Shown piece by piece: positions 1 to 7,467 of a stretch of DNA of 64,000 nucleotides. Source of the DNA: Catenuloplanes niger (lineage in GTDB: Bacteria > Actinomycetota > Actinomycetes > Mycobacteriales > Micromonosporaceae); assembly GCF_031458255.1 (NCBI RefSeq), contig NZ_JAVDYC010000001.1, forward strand, positions 1,364,001 to 1,428,000. Reading direction: 5' to 3'. The stretch's first letter is position 1. Each line of letters opens with the position of its first letter. The translations under genes and the position numbers were made by a program. Under the pieces are notes generated by a model, which saw only the letters and a program-made list of their open reading frames with translations, was not told the DNA's origin and ran no database searches.

Positions 1-1188
1 CTGTCACCGGTGGCGCTGGCCGTGGCCGGCGGGGTCGATCCCGGCACGGCCGCGGGCCAGTCGCTGAACCTGCGTCCCGGCTGGTCCGCGGAGGTCTGGG
101 CGAACGTGCCCGGCGCGCGGCGCCTGGCGTGGACGCCGGACGGCCGCCTGCTGGTCTCGACCGGCGCGGCCGGGGCGATCAAGCTGCTCACCCCGGCGGC
201 CGGCGGTGCGGGACCGGCGGTGACGACGCTGGTCGACGGTCTCCAGCACCCGCAGGGCCTGGACGTGGCCGGTGGCTACGGCCGGCACGTCGTGGTGGCC
301 GGCGACCGGAACCGGATCCTGGTGTGGGACTACGCGAACGGCGCCGTGTCGAACCAGCGCGTGATCGTCGACGGCCTGCCCAGCGGCGGGCACGACCGGA
401 TCACCCCGGTGGTCCGCGGCAATCAGGTGTTCTACAACCTCGGCTCGCTGACCAACGACGACCCGGTCGACCGCACCGGTACGACGCCGGAGCGGGCCAC
501 GATCCGCCGGGTCGGGCTGGACGGCACCGGCGACCGGACGATCGCCACCGGTGTGCGCAACGGCTCCGGCCTGGACCTCGCCCCGGACGGCACGCTGTGG
601 GCCTCGATCAACCAGGCCGATAACCAGCCCTATCCGTTCCGCGACGACACCGGGCAGTACGGGCAGGTGGTCCCGGCGTACGTCAACGAGAACCCGGTCG
701 ACCAGGTAGCCAGGATCACCACCGGCACGGAGCTGGGCTGGCCCTACTGCGTACCGGACACCAGGGGCAGCAAGAACCTGACCAACCTGGGGTACGTGGC
801 ACAGCCGCTGCGCAACCCGGACGACTCGGTGCTGGACTGCTCCACCGTGGACCGCACCGCGGTCGGCCTGCCCGCGCACAGCGCACCGCTCGGCTTCGCC
901 TTCACGCACGGCTCCGCGCTGCCCCGGTCGCTGTCCAGCGGCGCCCTGATCACCTCGCACGGCTCCTGGAACCGGCAGCCCCCGCGCGAGCCGTCCGTGG
1001 TCTACAGCCCGTGGGACCAGCGCAAGCGCACGCTCACCGCACCCCAGCCCCTGGTCACGGGCTGGCAGAACGCGGACGGCACCCGCTGGGGCCGCAGCGT
1101 CGACGCCGTCCCCGGTCCGGACGGCGCGCTCTACGTCTCCGACGACGCGGCGGGCCTGATCTACCGCCTGGTCCCCGCGAAGCGCTGA
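1..1188 (+). CDS. PQQ-dependent sugar (sorbosone/glucose) dehydrogenase family protein, 5' truncated
   Basis: The frame is open from the first base of the window, so the true start lies upstream; a GTG at 10 exists but has no ribosome binding site in view. The visible part (about 395 residues) has repeated beta-propeller blades with W-T-P-D-G-R-L and G-L-D-L-A-P-D-G-T-L-W signatures, the pattern of the soluble aldose/sorbosone dehydrogenase (GSDH) fold, which oxidises sugars with PQQ. The Ala/Val-rich first residues may be the end of a signal peptide, so secretion is likely but cannot be confirmed. It converges on the esterase gene, with a hairpin between them. The family is recognised by pattern; the substrate is not known. 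Confidence 0.75.
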   Translation: MSPVALAVAGGVDPGTAAGQSLNLRPGWSAEVWANVPGARRLAWTPDGRLLVSTGAAGAIKLLTPAAGGAGPAVTTLVDGLQHPQGLDVAGGYGRHVVVAGDRNRILVWDYANGAVSNQRVIVDGLPSGGHDRITPVVRGNQVFYNLGSLTNDDPVDRTGTTPERATIRRVGLDGTGDRTIATGVRNGSGLDLAPDGTLWASINQADNQPYPFRDDTGQYGQVVPAYVNENPVDQVARITTGTELGWPYCVPDTRGSKNLTNLGYVAQPLRNPDDSVLDCSTVDRTAVGLPAHSAPLGFAFTHGSALPRSLSSGALITSHGSWNRQPPREPSVVYSPWDQRKRTLTAPQPLVTGWQNADGTRWGRSVDAVPGPDGALYVSDDAAGLIYRLVPAKR

Positions 1189-1194
1189 GCAGCA

Positions 1195-1236
1195 CCGGCC
1201 GGTCCGGGGCGGCACAGCCCGCGCCGGACCGGCCGG
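1195..1236. terminator. Bidirectional GC hairpin between convergent genes
   Basis: Perfect 13-bp inverted repeat (CCGGCCGGTCCGG at 1195-1207, complement at 1224-1236) with a 16-nt loop, directly after the sugar dehydrogenase stop and before the esterase stop on the other strand. There is no T-tract, as is usual for GC-rich actinobacterial terminators. Confidence 0.6.
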
Positions 1237-1247
1237 AGCACGTAAAT

Positions 1248-2072
1248 CTAGAAACCGAAGAAGTCCGCGATCGCGGTGGTGGTGTGCAGGTCCCGGGTGG
1301 TGCGGCCCATCAGCGCGGGCGACGGGACCGGTCCCGGGACGGTGTGGCCGCCGCCGTGGATCGTGAACAGCCGCACCGGTTCGTGGCCGGCCTGGTGGAA
1401 GTCGGTGCGGCTCACCTCGGGGGTGAGCGTGACCGTCTCCGGCGGCGCGGTGATGCCGTTGCGGGCGGCGAAGTACGCGGCGGTGTCGGGCGCGGAGAGC
1501 AGCGCGCCGCCGGAGCGGAACACGACGCGCGCCCAGCCGGCCATCCGGCCGCCTCGGTAGGGCACGAGCGGGTCGCGGGTGCCGTGGATGAGCAGCACCG
1601 GCTTCGGCACGACCGGCAGCGTGGGCGACGGCAGGAAGTTGTCCGGGGCGGGCTGGCCGGACGCGATGACGGCGCCACCGGCGATCAGGTCGGGGCGTTC
1701 GTGCAGGAGGCGGATGACCAGGCCACCACCGTTGGAGTAGCCGGCCGCGTACACCGGCCGGCCCTCGGCGACCCGGCCGGCGACCGCGGCGGCGAACGCC
1801 ACGTCGTCGACGTTCTCCCGGCGGGCCGGGAAGGTGCTCGCCAGGCGGGCGTCGTTCCACTGGCTCCGGTAGCCGTCGAGGTAGGCGACGGCCGTACCCG
1901 GGATGGTGTCGAAGGTGTTACCGGTGAACGACCGGAACCGGGCCGCGCTGAGGCCGGATCCGTGGAAGGCCAGCAGCACGCGGTCGAAGCCGCCGGCGGG
2001 CGCGGCCAGTATGTAGGTGCGGGTGCGCCCGCCGGCCTCGATCGTCTCGTTACTCAGTTGCACCGTGGTCAT
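1248..2072 (-). CDS. PHB-depolymerase-type alpha/beta hydrolase (LpqC-like esterase)
   Basis: A 274-residue alpha/beta hydrolase. The nucleophile elbow G-Y-S-N-G-G places Ser113; H-G-T-R-D-P gives Asp167 and H-G-G-G-H gives His243, completing a Ser-Asp-His triad. The early H-G-S-G supplies the oxyanion hole. This is the arrangement of the poly(3-hydroxybutyrate) depolymerase/feruloyl esterase family, which hydrolyses ester bonds. No signal peptide is visible, so a cytoplasmic role is likely. It is divergent from a TetR regulator, and the operator at 2094-2143 lies upstream of both, so the TetR protein very probably represses this gene. The natural ester is unknown. Confidence 0.85.
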   Translation of the reverse strand: MTTVQLSNETIEAGGRTRTYILAAPAGGFDRVLLAFHGSGLSAARFRSFTGNTFDTIPGTAVAYLDGYRSQWNDARLASTFPARRENVDDVAFAAAVAGRVAEGRPVYAAGYSNGGGLVIRLLHERPDLIAGGAVIASGQPAPDNFLPSPTLPVVPKPVLLIHGTRDPLVPYRGGRMAGWARVVFRSGGALLSAPDTAAYFAARNGITAPPETVTLTPEVSRTDFHQAGHEPVRLFTIHGGGHTVPGPVPSPALMGRTTRDLHTTTAIADFFGF

Positions 2073-2093
2073 GGGGTCGCTCCCGACAAAGAA

Positions 2094-2143
2094 CCGGATA
2101 ACTCATCCGCTTCAACGTAACATGAAGTGGATGAGTTATCCGG
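2094..2143. promoter_or_regulatory. Large TetR-type operator in divergent esterase/tetR promoter
   Basis: Two 21-nt arms (2094-2114 and 2123-2143) match at 20 of 21 positions as an inverted repeat around an 8-nt centre; the core of the left arm is GGATAACTCATCC. It lies 22 bp upstream of the esterase start codon and 13 bp upstream of the tetR ATG, so it should cover both promoters. Confidence 0.8.
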
Positions 2144-2156
2144 TTACCCTCGTCTC

Positions 2157-2714
2157 ATGACCATGCGCAAGGACGCGGCCCGCAACTGGCAACTGATCGT
2201 CGACACCGGGCGGCGTTTCGTGGACGAGGGCATCCCGGTGCAGCTCAACGAGGTGGCGCGGGCCGCCTCGGTCGGCGTCGCCACGGTCTACCGGCACTTC
2301 CCCACGCCGGAGGCGCTGCTGGAGACGATCGCGACGCCGAGCCTGGAGGCGCTGGTCGCGCACGCGGAACGGGCGGTGACCGAGGACGACGCCGGGGCCG
2401 CGTTCGCCGGCCTCCTGATCGCGACGCTGGACGCGCAGCTCGACGACGCGTCGATGCAGCCGGCGCTGGCGGCCGGCACCTACGTGCTGCCGCGCACGGC
2501 CGAGCTGCGCGACCGGCTGGACACGCTGACCGGCCGGCTGCTGGACCGCGCGCGGGCGGCGGGCCGGGTCCGCCCCGACGTGACGGACGCGGACCTGCTG
2601 CCGCTGATGTGCGGGGTGATCTTCGCGGTGCGGGTGCACCCGGGGGCGGAGGATCGTCGCGCGGTCACGCACCGCTACCTCGACGTCATGCTCACCGGGC
2701 TGCGAAGGCCGTAG
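2157..2714 (+). CDS. TetR-family repressor of the divergent esterase
   Basis: A 185-residue TetR protein: the N-terminal helix-turn-helix reads V-G-V-A-T-V-Y-R-H-F-P-T, followed by an all-alpha ligand-binding domain. I chose ATG 2157 over an upstream in-frame GTG (2127), because that GTG lies inside the right arm of the operator and would encode DNA-binding sequence. An ATG at 2163 is also possible. The divergent layout and dyad imply autoregulation and control of the esterase, presumably relieved by its substrate or product. Its 3' end overlaps the convergent SDR gene by 23 bp. Confidence 0.88.
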   Translation: MTMRKDAARNWQLIVDTGRRFVDEGIPVQLNEVARAASVGVATVYRHFPTPEALLETIATPSLEALVAHAERAVTEDDAGAAFAGLLIATLDAQLDDASMQPALAAGTYVLPRTAELRDRLDTLTGRLLDRARAAGRVRPDVTDADLLPLMCGVIFAVRVHPGAEDRRAVTHRYLDVMLTGLRRP

Positions 2715-3609
2715 AGACCTCCCAGAGGCGCCGGGCCGCGGCCGGGTCCAGCGCCCAGCGGCGCACGCCGGGGTCGGCCAGCCCGGCCTCCGCGTCGTCG
2801 TCGATGACCTCGGCCTCGGTGCAGTCCTCCAGGTAGCGGCCGCCGATCCGGTCGAACTGCGGCGCGATCGCGGCGACCACGGTGGTCGCGGCGCCCTGCT
2901 GCGGCGTCTTGAGGATCGGCGCCGTGGCCCACCGCGCCCGGGTCTCCGCCGGGATGTGGCGCTGCAGGTTGGTCATGACGCCGCCCGGCGACACCGCGTT
3001 GGCGTAGATGCCGTCCGCGGCCCACCGGCGGGTCGCCTCCACCGCGAACAGCACGGTCGCGGTCTTCGCCTGGCCGTAGGCGGCCCACGGGTCGTACGGC
3101 CGGTTCTCGAAGTTGACGTCGTCGAGGACGACCGGGGACACGTGGTGGCCGGCCGACGCCAGCGCGACGATCCGGGCTCCGCCCGCCGCGGCGAGCGCGC
3201 CGTGCAGCCCTTCCGCGAGCGCGAAGTGGCCGAGATGGTTGACGGCGAACTGCCATTCGATCCCCTCGGCGGTACGCCGCAGGTCCGGCACCGCCATCAC
3301 ACCGGCGTTGTTGATCAGCAGGTGCAGCGGACCGTCCCAGGCCGCGGTGAACGCGCGGACGCTCCCGGGGTCCGCCAGGTCGAGCCGGGCGATCCGGACG
3401 GTGCCGTCGTCGAGCGCGTCCCGGGCGGCGTCGACGTCGCGGACCGCGACGGTCACGTCCGCACCGGCCCGGGCCAGCGTGCGGACGGTTTCCAGGCCGA
3501 TGCCGGAGGCGCCGCCGGTGACGATCGCGCGCCGGCCGGTGAGGTCGTGACCGGCCGCGACCTCGTCGGCCGTGGTGCCCGCGTGGAACGGCGTGGTGAT
3601 GCGAGACAT
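2692..3609 (-). CDS. Short-chain dehydrogenase/reductase (retinol-dehydrogenase-like)
   Basis: A 305-residue classical-type SDR. The Rossmann glycine motif T-G-G-A-S-G-I-G lies near residue 31, N-N-A-G near 98, the catalytic Ser in A-L-A-S-A, and the catalytic Y-x-x-x-K in Y-G-Q-A-K. It should oxidise or reduce an alcohol/carbonyl with NAD(P)H. The longer C-terminal region resembles the WW-oxidoreductase/retinol dehydrogenase branch. It follows a TetR gene on the same strand after a 68-bp gap containing its own inverted repeat, so it is a plausible target of that regulator. The substrate cannot be read from sequence. Confidence 0.88.
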   Translation of the reverse strand: MSRITTPFHAGTTADEVAAGHDLTGRRAIVTGGASGIGLETVRTLARAGADVTVAVRDVDAARDALDDGTVRIARLDLADPGSVRAFTAAWDGPLHLLINNAGVMAVPDLRRTAEGIEWQFAVNHLGHFALAEGLHGALAAAGGARIVALASAGHHVSPVVLDDVNFENRPYDPWAAYGQAKTATVLFAVEATRRWAADGIYANAVSPGGVMTNLQRHIPAETRARWATAPILKTPQQGAATTVVAAIAPQFDRIGGRYLEDCTEAEVIDDDAEAGLADPGVRRWALDPAAARRLWEVSTAFAAR

Positions 3610-3621
3610 GCGCGTACTCCC

Positions 3622-3646
3622 GTCAGCAAGGGGATTCCTTGCCGAC
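3622..3646. promoter_or_regulatory. Candidate operator upstream of SDR
   Basis: Inverted repeat GTCAGCAAGG / CCTTGCCGAC (9 of 10 pairs) with a 5-nt centre, 12 bp upstream of the SDR start codon. The palindrome GACATGTC at 3658-3665 lies slightly further upstream. Either could bind the neighbouring TetR protein. Confidence 0.45.
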
Positions 3647-3677
3647 AGCCTATGCCAGACATGTCAGTAACTGCCAC

Positions 3678-4262
3678 CTACGTCAGACGCTGCCCCTCGA
3701 ATGCGCGGGCCAGCAGGTCGCCGAGGTCGCCGCCGTGCGCCGCCCAGTACGCCAGCGCGGTCTCGAAGACGGCCAGCCCGGACGCGATCAGGGCGCGCGC
3801 GACCAGCTCGGCGTCGCGCACGTCACCGAACCGGCGCAGCACGTCCGGCAGCAGCAACTCCTGCCACACCGTGTTCTTCTCGATGTGCTTGGCGCGCAGG
3901 CCCGGCGTGCCGATCGTGAACATGACCTTCGAGATGCCGGGCGCGGCCGGGTTCTGCTCCACCAGCTGCGCGAACCCCTCCAGCGCACGCCGCACCGCCT
4001 CCGCCGCCGGCTCGCCCGCCGGGCGCGCCTCGAGCAGGTCGCGCAGGATCGTGCCGAACTCCATCGGGTCGCCGACGACCACGTCCTCCTTGGTCGGGAA
4101 GTAGCGGAAGAACGTCCGCTGCGACACGCCGGCCTCGGCCGCGATCCGGTCGATCGTGACCGCGTCGAACCCCGACTCGAGGAACAGCTCCATCGCGACC
4201 GTCTCGATCTGCCGCCGGACCGCACGCCGGGCGATCTCCCGGCTGGACAGCCGCTCGGTCAT
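3678..4262 (-). CDS. TetR-family regulator
   Basis: A 194-residue TetR protein with the HTH core S-Q-R-T-F-F-R-Y-F-P-T-K-E-D, the type with an R-T-F-F-R-Y-F recognition helix found near SDRs and efflux genes. ATG 4262 is preferred to an in-frame GTG at 4280, because a GGGGGG ribosome binding site ends 6 nt before the ATG. It lies upstream of the SDR on the same strand and shares its 115-bp 5' region with the divergent MerR-like gene, so it may regulate either neighbour. Confidence 0.87.
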   Translation of the reverse strand: MTERLSSREIARRAVRRQIETVAMELFLESGFDAVTIDRIAAEAGVSQRTFFRYFPTKEDVVVGDPMEFGTILRDLLEARPAGEPAAEAVRRALEGFAQLVEQNPAAPGISKVMFTIGTPGLRAKHIEKNTVWQELLLPDVLRRFGDVRDAELVARALIASGLAVFETALAYWAAHGGDLGDLLARAFEGQRLT

Positions 4263-4350
4263 GCCGTTCCCCCCTGCCACCGCGGCCTCGCGGCGGCGGG
4301 CGCCGAGCTGATGATTGGCTCGCTCATGCCCGGCAGTCTAGATCAGCCGT

Positions 4351-4375
4351 TGACACTGTCACGGTGACAGTGTCA
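4351..4375. promoter_or_regulatory. Perfect 12+1+12 palindrome in front of merR-VIT/VWA operon
   Basis: TGACACTGTCAC, one central G, then GTGACAGTGTCA. It overlaps a TTGACA -35 hexamer (4350-4355), the geometry of MerR-family operators lying between -35 and -10. It ends two bases before the ATG at 4378, so either translation starts at a later ATG (4387 or 4396) or the palindrome doubles as the leader. Confidence 0.75.
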
Positions 4376-4377
4376 CG

Positions 4378-4947
4378 ATGGCGGGCATGTGGACGATGGA
4401 CGAGCTGCTGGAGCGCGTGCGGGAGGCCCTCACGGCCGAATATCCCGGTGCGCCCAACGGCCGCGTCCGTGAGCTGCCCGACCGTCGCGCGGTGCGGTGG
4501 TACGCGACGACCGGCCTGGTCGACCGCGCCACCGCGATGCGCGGGCGCACCGCGCTCTACGGGCCACGGCACCTGCTGCAGATCGTCGCGGTCAAGCGCC
4601 GCCAGGCCGCCGGGCAGTCCCTCGCAACGATCCAGGCCGAGCTGGCCGGCGCCACCGATGCGGAGCTGGCCGCGATCGCCCGCGTCCCGGCCGAGCTGCT
4701 GAGATCCGAGGCCCCGCCGGCCGCGAGCCGCCCGCGTTTCTGGGCCACGCCGCCGGCGGCGGCGCACGAACCCCCGGCCACCGGCGGCGTGCGGGAGGTG
4801 GGAGGCGTCGCGCTGGGCGGTGGTGCCTTCCTCCTCCTGCCGGTACGGCCGTCAGCACCCGACCTGGAGGACCTCACCGAAGCCGCCCAGCCGCTGATCG
4901 ACCTGCTCCGGGCCCGTGGCCTGCTCAAAGATGGGGGAAACGCATGA
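4378..4947 (+). CDS. MerR-like DNA-binding protein coupled to VIT/VWA gene
   Basis: A 189-residue protein with an N-terminal MerR-type winged helix: V-R-W-Y-A-T-T-G-L-V-D, R-x-x-L-Y-G-P-R-H-L-L-Q-I and K-R-R-Q-A-A-G-Q-S-L. The start of the HTH is looser than in standard MerR proteins. A Pro/Ala-rich middle precedes a small C-terminal domain with G-G-x-A-L-G-G-G-A, which may be the effector or partner-binding part. ATGs at 4378, 4387 and 4396 are possible starts; the palindrome at 4351-4375 abuts the first. The stop overlaps the next gene as ATGA, so the two proteins are likely made together and the regulator probably responds to the VIT/VWA system. Confidence 0.75.
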   Translation: MAGMWTMDELLERVREALTAEYPGAPNGRVRELPDRRAVRWYATTGLVDRATAMRGRTALYGPRHLLQIVAVKRRQAAGQSLATIQAELAGATDAELAAIARVPAELLRSEAPPAASRPRFWATPPAAAHEPPATGGVREVGGVALGGGAFLLLPVRPSAPDLEDLTEAAQPLIDLLRARGLLKDGGNA

Positions 4948-7409
4948 CCGTACTGCCCGTCGTCCCGATCGCACCGCCGCAGCCCCGGCCGGACGCCGGC
5001 CTCGGCACGCTCAGCACGCCCCGCGGCAACCTGCCGCTCGACCGGCTGGACGTGCGGGCCCGGATCAGCGGCCTGGTCTCCCGCACCGTCGTCACCACCG
5101 AGTTCGTCAACGCGTTCGACGAACCGCTGGAGGCCACCTACATCTTCCCGCTGCCCGACCGCGCGGCCGTGACCGGCATGACCATGACCGCGGACGACCG
5201 CACCGTCGAGGCCGACCTGCGGGAGCGCGGCGCGGCCCGTCAGGCCTACGACGCCGCGATCAGCGCCGGCCGGCGCGCCTCGATCGCGGAGGAGGACCGG
5301 CCGGACGTGTTCACCATGCGCGTCGGCAACATCCTGCCCGGCGAGCGCGTCACCGTGACACTGTCGCTGACCGGCCCGCTCGCCTGGGAGGACGACGCCG
5401 CCACGTTCCGGTTCCCGCTGGTCGTCGCGCCCCGCTACGTCCCCGGGGTACCGCTGCCCGGCGAGCAGGCCGGCGACGGCCGGGTCCGGGACACCGACGC
5501 GGTCCCGGACGCGTCCCGGATCACGCCGCCGGTGCTGCTGCCCGGCTTCCCGCACCCGCTGCGCCTGTCGATCGGCGTCGACGTCGACCCGGCCGGGCTG
5601 CCGCTGACCGAGGTCCGCTCCAGCCTGCACGCGGTCACCCGCGACTCCGGGCGGATCGAGATCCTGCCGGGCGAGCGCGCGGACCGCGACTTCGTCCTGC
5701 GGCTGCCGTACTCCGGCTCCGGGTCCGGCGCCGTCTTCGTGCCCGACGCCGACGGGGGTACGTACCAGCTGGTGGTCCTGCCGCCGACGACGTCCGCCGC
5801 GCCCCGGCCGAAGGACGTGGTGCTGCTGCTCGACCGGTCCGGCAGCATGCACGGCTGGAAGATGGTGACCGCGCGGCGCGCCACCGCCCGGATCGTCGAC
5901 ACGCTCACCGCCGCCGACCGGTTCGCGGTGCTCACCTTCGACAACCACATCGAGCGGCCGCCCGCGCTCGGCGACGGGCTGTCCGAGGGGACCGACCGCA
6001 ACCGGTTCCGGGCCGTGGAGTGGGTGGCCGGCGCGCAGGCCCGCGGCGGCACCGAGATCCTGGCACCGCTGCAGGCCGGGCTGCGGCTGCTGGCCACCTC
6101 CCCGCAGGGCCGGGACCGGGTGCTGGTGCTGATCACGGACGGGCAGGTCGGCAACGAGGACCAGATCCTCGCCCAGGCCGGCTCGCTCGCCGCCGGCGTC
6201 CGGGTGCACACGGTCGGCATCGACCGTGCGGTCAACGCCGGCTTCCTCGGCCGGCTGGCCGCGACCGGCGCCGGCCGCTGCGAACTGGTCGAGAGCGAGG
6301 ACCGCCTCGACGAGGCCATGGACCGCATCCACCGGCGCATCGCCGCCCCGCTGGTGACGTCCGTGACCGTCGACGGCTTCCCGCCCCGGCGACCGGAGTC
6401 GATCTTCCCGGGCGTACCGCTGGTGCTGTTCGAACGGTCCTCGGAACCGGCGCCCGCGTCGCTGACAGTACGCGGCCGCACCCGTGACGACGCGGAGTTC
6501 GTGGTGCAGGTGCCGGTCCGGCGCGACGACGAGACCGCGGTGACCGCGCAGTGGGCGCGGGCCCGGCTGCGCGAGCTGGAGGACCGCTACACGATCGGCG
6601 AGGTCACCCTGGAACCGGAGATCGTCGCGACCTCGCTGCGGCACCGGGTGCTGTGCCGCTTCACGGCGTGGCTGGCCGTGGACACCCGGGTGGTCACCGA
6701 GGGCGGCGAGACCCGGCGGGTGACGCAGCCGGTCGAGTCGCCGTCCGGCTGGGAGAACCCCGCGGCCGACCGGCTCACCGCCGTTCCCGCGCTGCCGGGG
6801 CAGCGACCGGTCGTGGGTGGCCGTGGCGGCCCGGCGGGCGGATTCCGCGTCGCCCGCGCCGCGTCCTTCGCCGAGGCACCGGAATTCGGCGCCGCACCGC
6901 CCGCGAGCCCGGCACCGACGGCGTCCGCTCCCCCACCGCCCCCCGCGTCCGGCCGGCCCGGTGCCGTCCCGTCCGCGCCCGGCGGCCGTGTCCCTCGGGC
7001 GCCGAGCCCCGCGATGGCCCCGGTCACCGCCGTCGCCCCGAGCGGCCGCCGGCCCGATCCGCGCGCGGACCTCGTCGCGTTCGCCCGTGCCGAGGCCGCC
7101 GGCCTGCGCGCGGCCGTCGACCTGTCCACGATGGAGCGACGCGACCTCCTCGACGACCTGGGAACCCGCCTGCACGCCGTCCTGACCGGCGTCCCCGAGT
7201 CCGAGGTCCGCCCGCTGGCCGAACTGAAGCGCCTGCTCCTGCGCGGCATCGCCGACCTGGCCACCCTCTGGTCCGAGTCCCTGCGCCTGCTGGACGAGTT
7301 CGCGACAACCCCCGGCACCGGCCAGAGCGACGCCGGCCAGAGCGGGAAGCCGGTGGACGACACCCTCCCGGCGGAGGAGCCGAAGCGGCACAAGCCGTTC
7401 TGGAAGTAG
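4944..7409 (+). CDS. VIT domain plus von Willebrand factor A domain protein
   Basis: An 821-residue protein. Residues 1-150 form a VIT (inter-alpha-trypsin-inhibitor-like) domain with E-A-T-Y-I-F-P-L-P and R-Q-A-Y-D-A-A. A VWA domain begins near 288, and its metal-ion site D-x-S-x-S is intact (Asp297, Ser299, Ser301, in D-R-S-G-S), with G-G-T-E-I and I-T-D-G-Q-V completing MIDAS. A Pro/Ala-rich linker (about 650-705) leads to a helical C-terminal domain. No signal peptide is seen, so it is probably cytoplasmic, mediating metal-dependent protein binding. The start at 4944 is fixed by the ATGA overlap with the MerR-like gene and an upstream GGGGGAA. The partner is unknown. Confidence 0.85.
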   Translation: MTVLPVVPIAPPQPRPDAGLGTLSTPRGNLPLDRLDVRARISGLVSRTVVTTEFVNAFDEPLEATYIFPLPDRAAVTGMTMTADDRTVEADLRERGAARQAYDAAISAGRRASIAEEDRPDVFTMRVGNILPGERVTVTLSLTGPLAWEDDAATFRFPLVVAPRYVPGVPLPGEQAGDGRVRDTDAVPDASRITPPVLLPGFPHPLRLSIGVDVDPAGLPLTEVRSSLHAVTRDSGRIEILPGERADRDFVLRLPYSGSGSGAVFVPDADGGTYQLVVLPPTTSAAPRPKDVVLLLDRSGSMHGWKMVTARRATARIVDTLTAADRFAVLTFDNHIERPPALGDGLSEGTDRNRFRAVEWVAGAQARGGTEILAPLQAGLRLLATSPQGRDRVLVLITDGQVGNEDQILAQAGSLAAGVRVHTVGIDRAVNAGFLGRLAATGAGRCELVESEDRLDEAMDRIHRRIAAPLVTSVTVDGFPPRRPESIFPGVPLVLFERSSEPAPASLTVRGRTRDDAEFVVQVPVRRDDETAVTAQWARARLRELEDRYTIGEVTLEPEIVATSLRHRVLCRFTAWLAVDTRVVTEGGETRRVTQPVESPSGWENPAADRLTAVPALPGQRPVVGGRGGPAGGFRVARAASFAEAPEFGAAPPASPAPTASAPPPPPASGRPGAVPSAPGGRVPRAPSPAMAPVTAVAPSGRRPDPRADLVAFARAEAAGLRAAVDLSTMERRDLLDDLGTRLHAVLTGVPESEVRPLAELKRLLLRGIADLATLWSESLRLLDEFATTPGTGQSDAGQSGKPVDDTLPAEEPKRHKPFWK

Positions 7410-7415
7410 CACGCA

Positions 7416-7453
7416 TCCTGCGGCATGGCCGTGCGGTCGGCCATGCCGCAGGA
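7416..7453. terminator. Bidirectional hairpin between VIT/VWA and STAND genes
   Basis: Perfect 15-bp stem (TCCTGCGGCATGGCC at 7416-7430 with complement 7439-7453) and 8-nt loop, 6 nt after the VIT/VWA stop and 14 nt beyond the convergent STAND stop. Confidence 0.8.
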
Positions 7454-7467
7454 CCGCGTGCCGAAGG

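Noticed and set aside
5349-5365. Near copy of the merR palindrome half inside the VIT/VWA gene
   Set aside because: The match (16 of 17) falls in ordinary Val-Thr-Leu-Ser codons and is probably coincidence, though a secondary site cannot be excluded.
4557-7412. Minus-strand frame of about 950 codons opposite the VIT/VWA gene
   Set aside because: It is a GC-rich shadow frame without domains, and the plus frame has intact VIT and VWA motifs.
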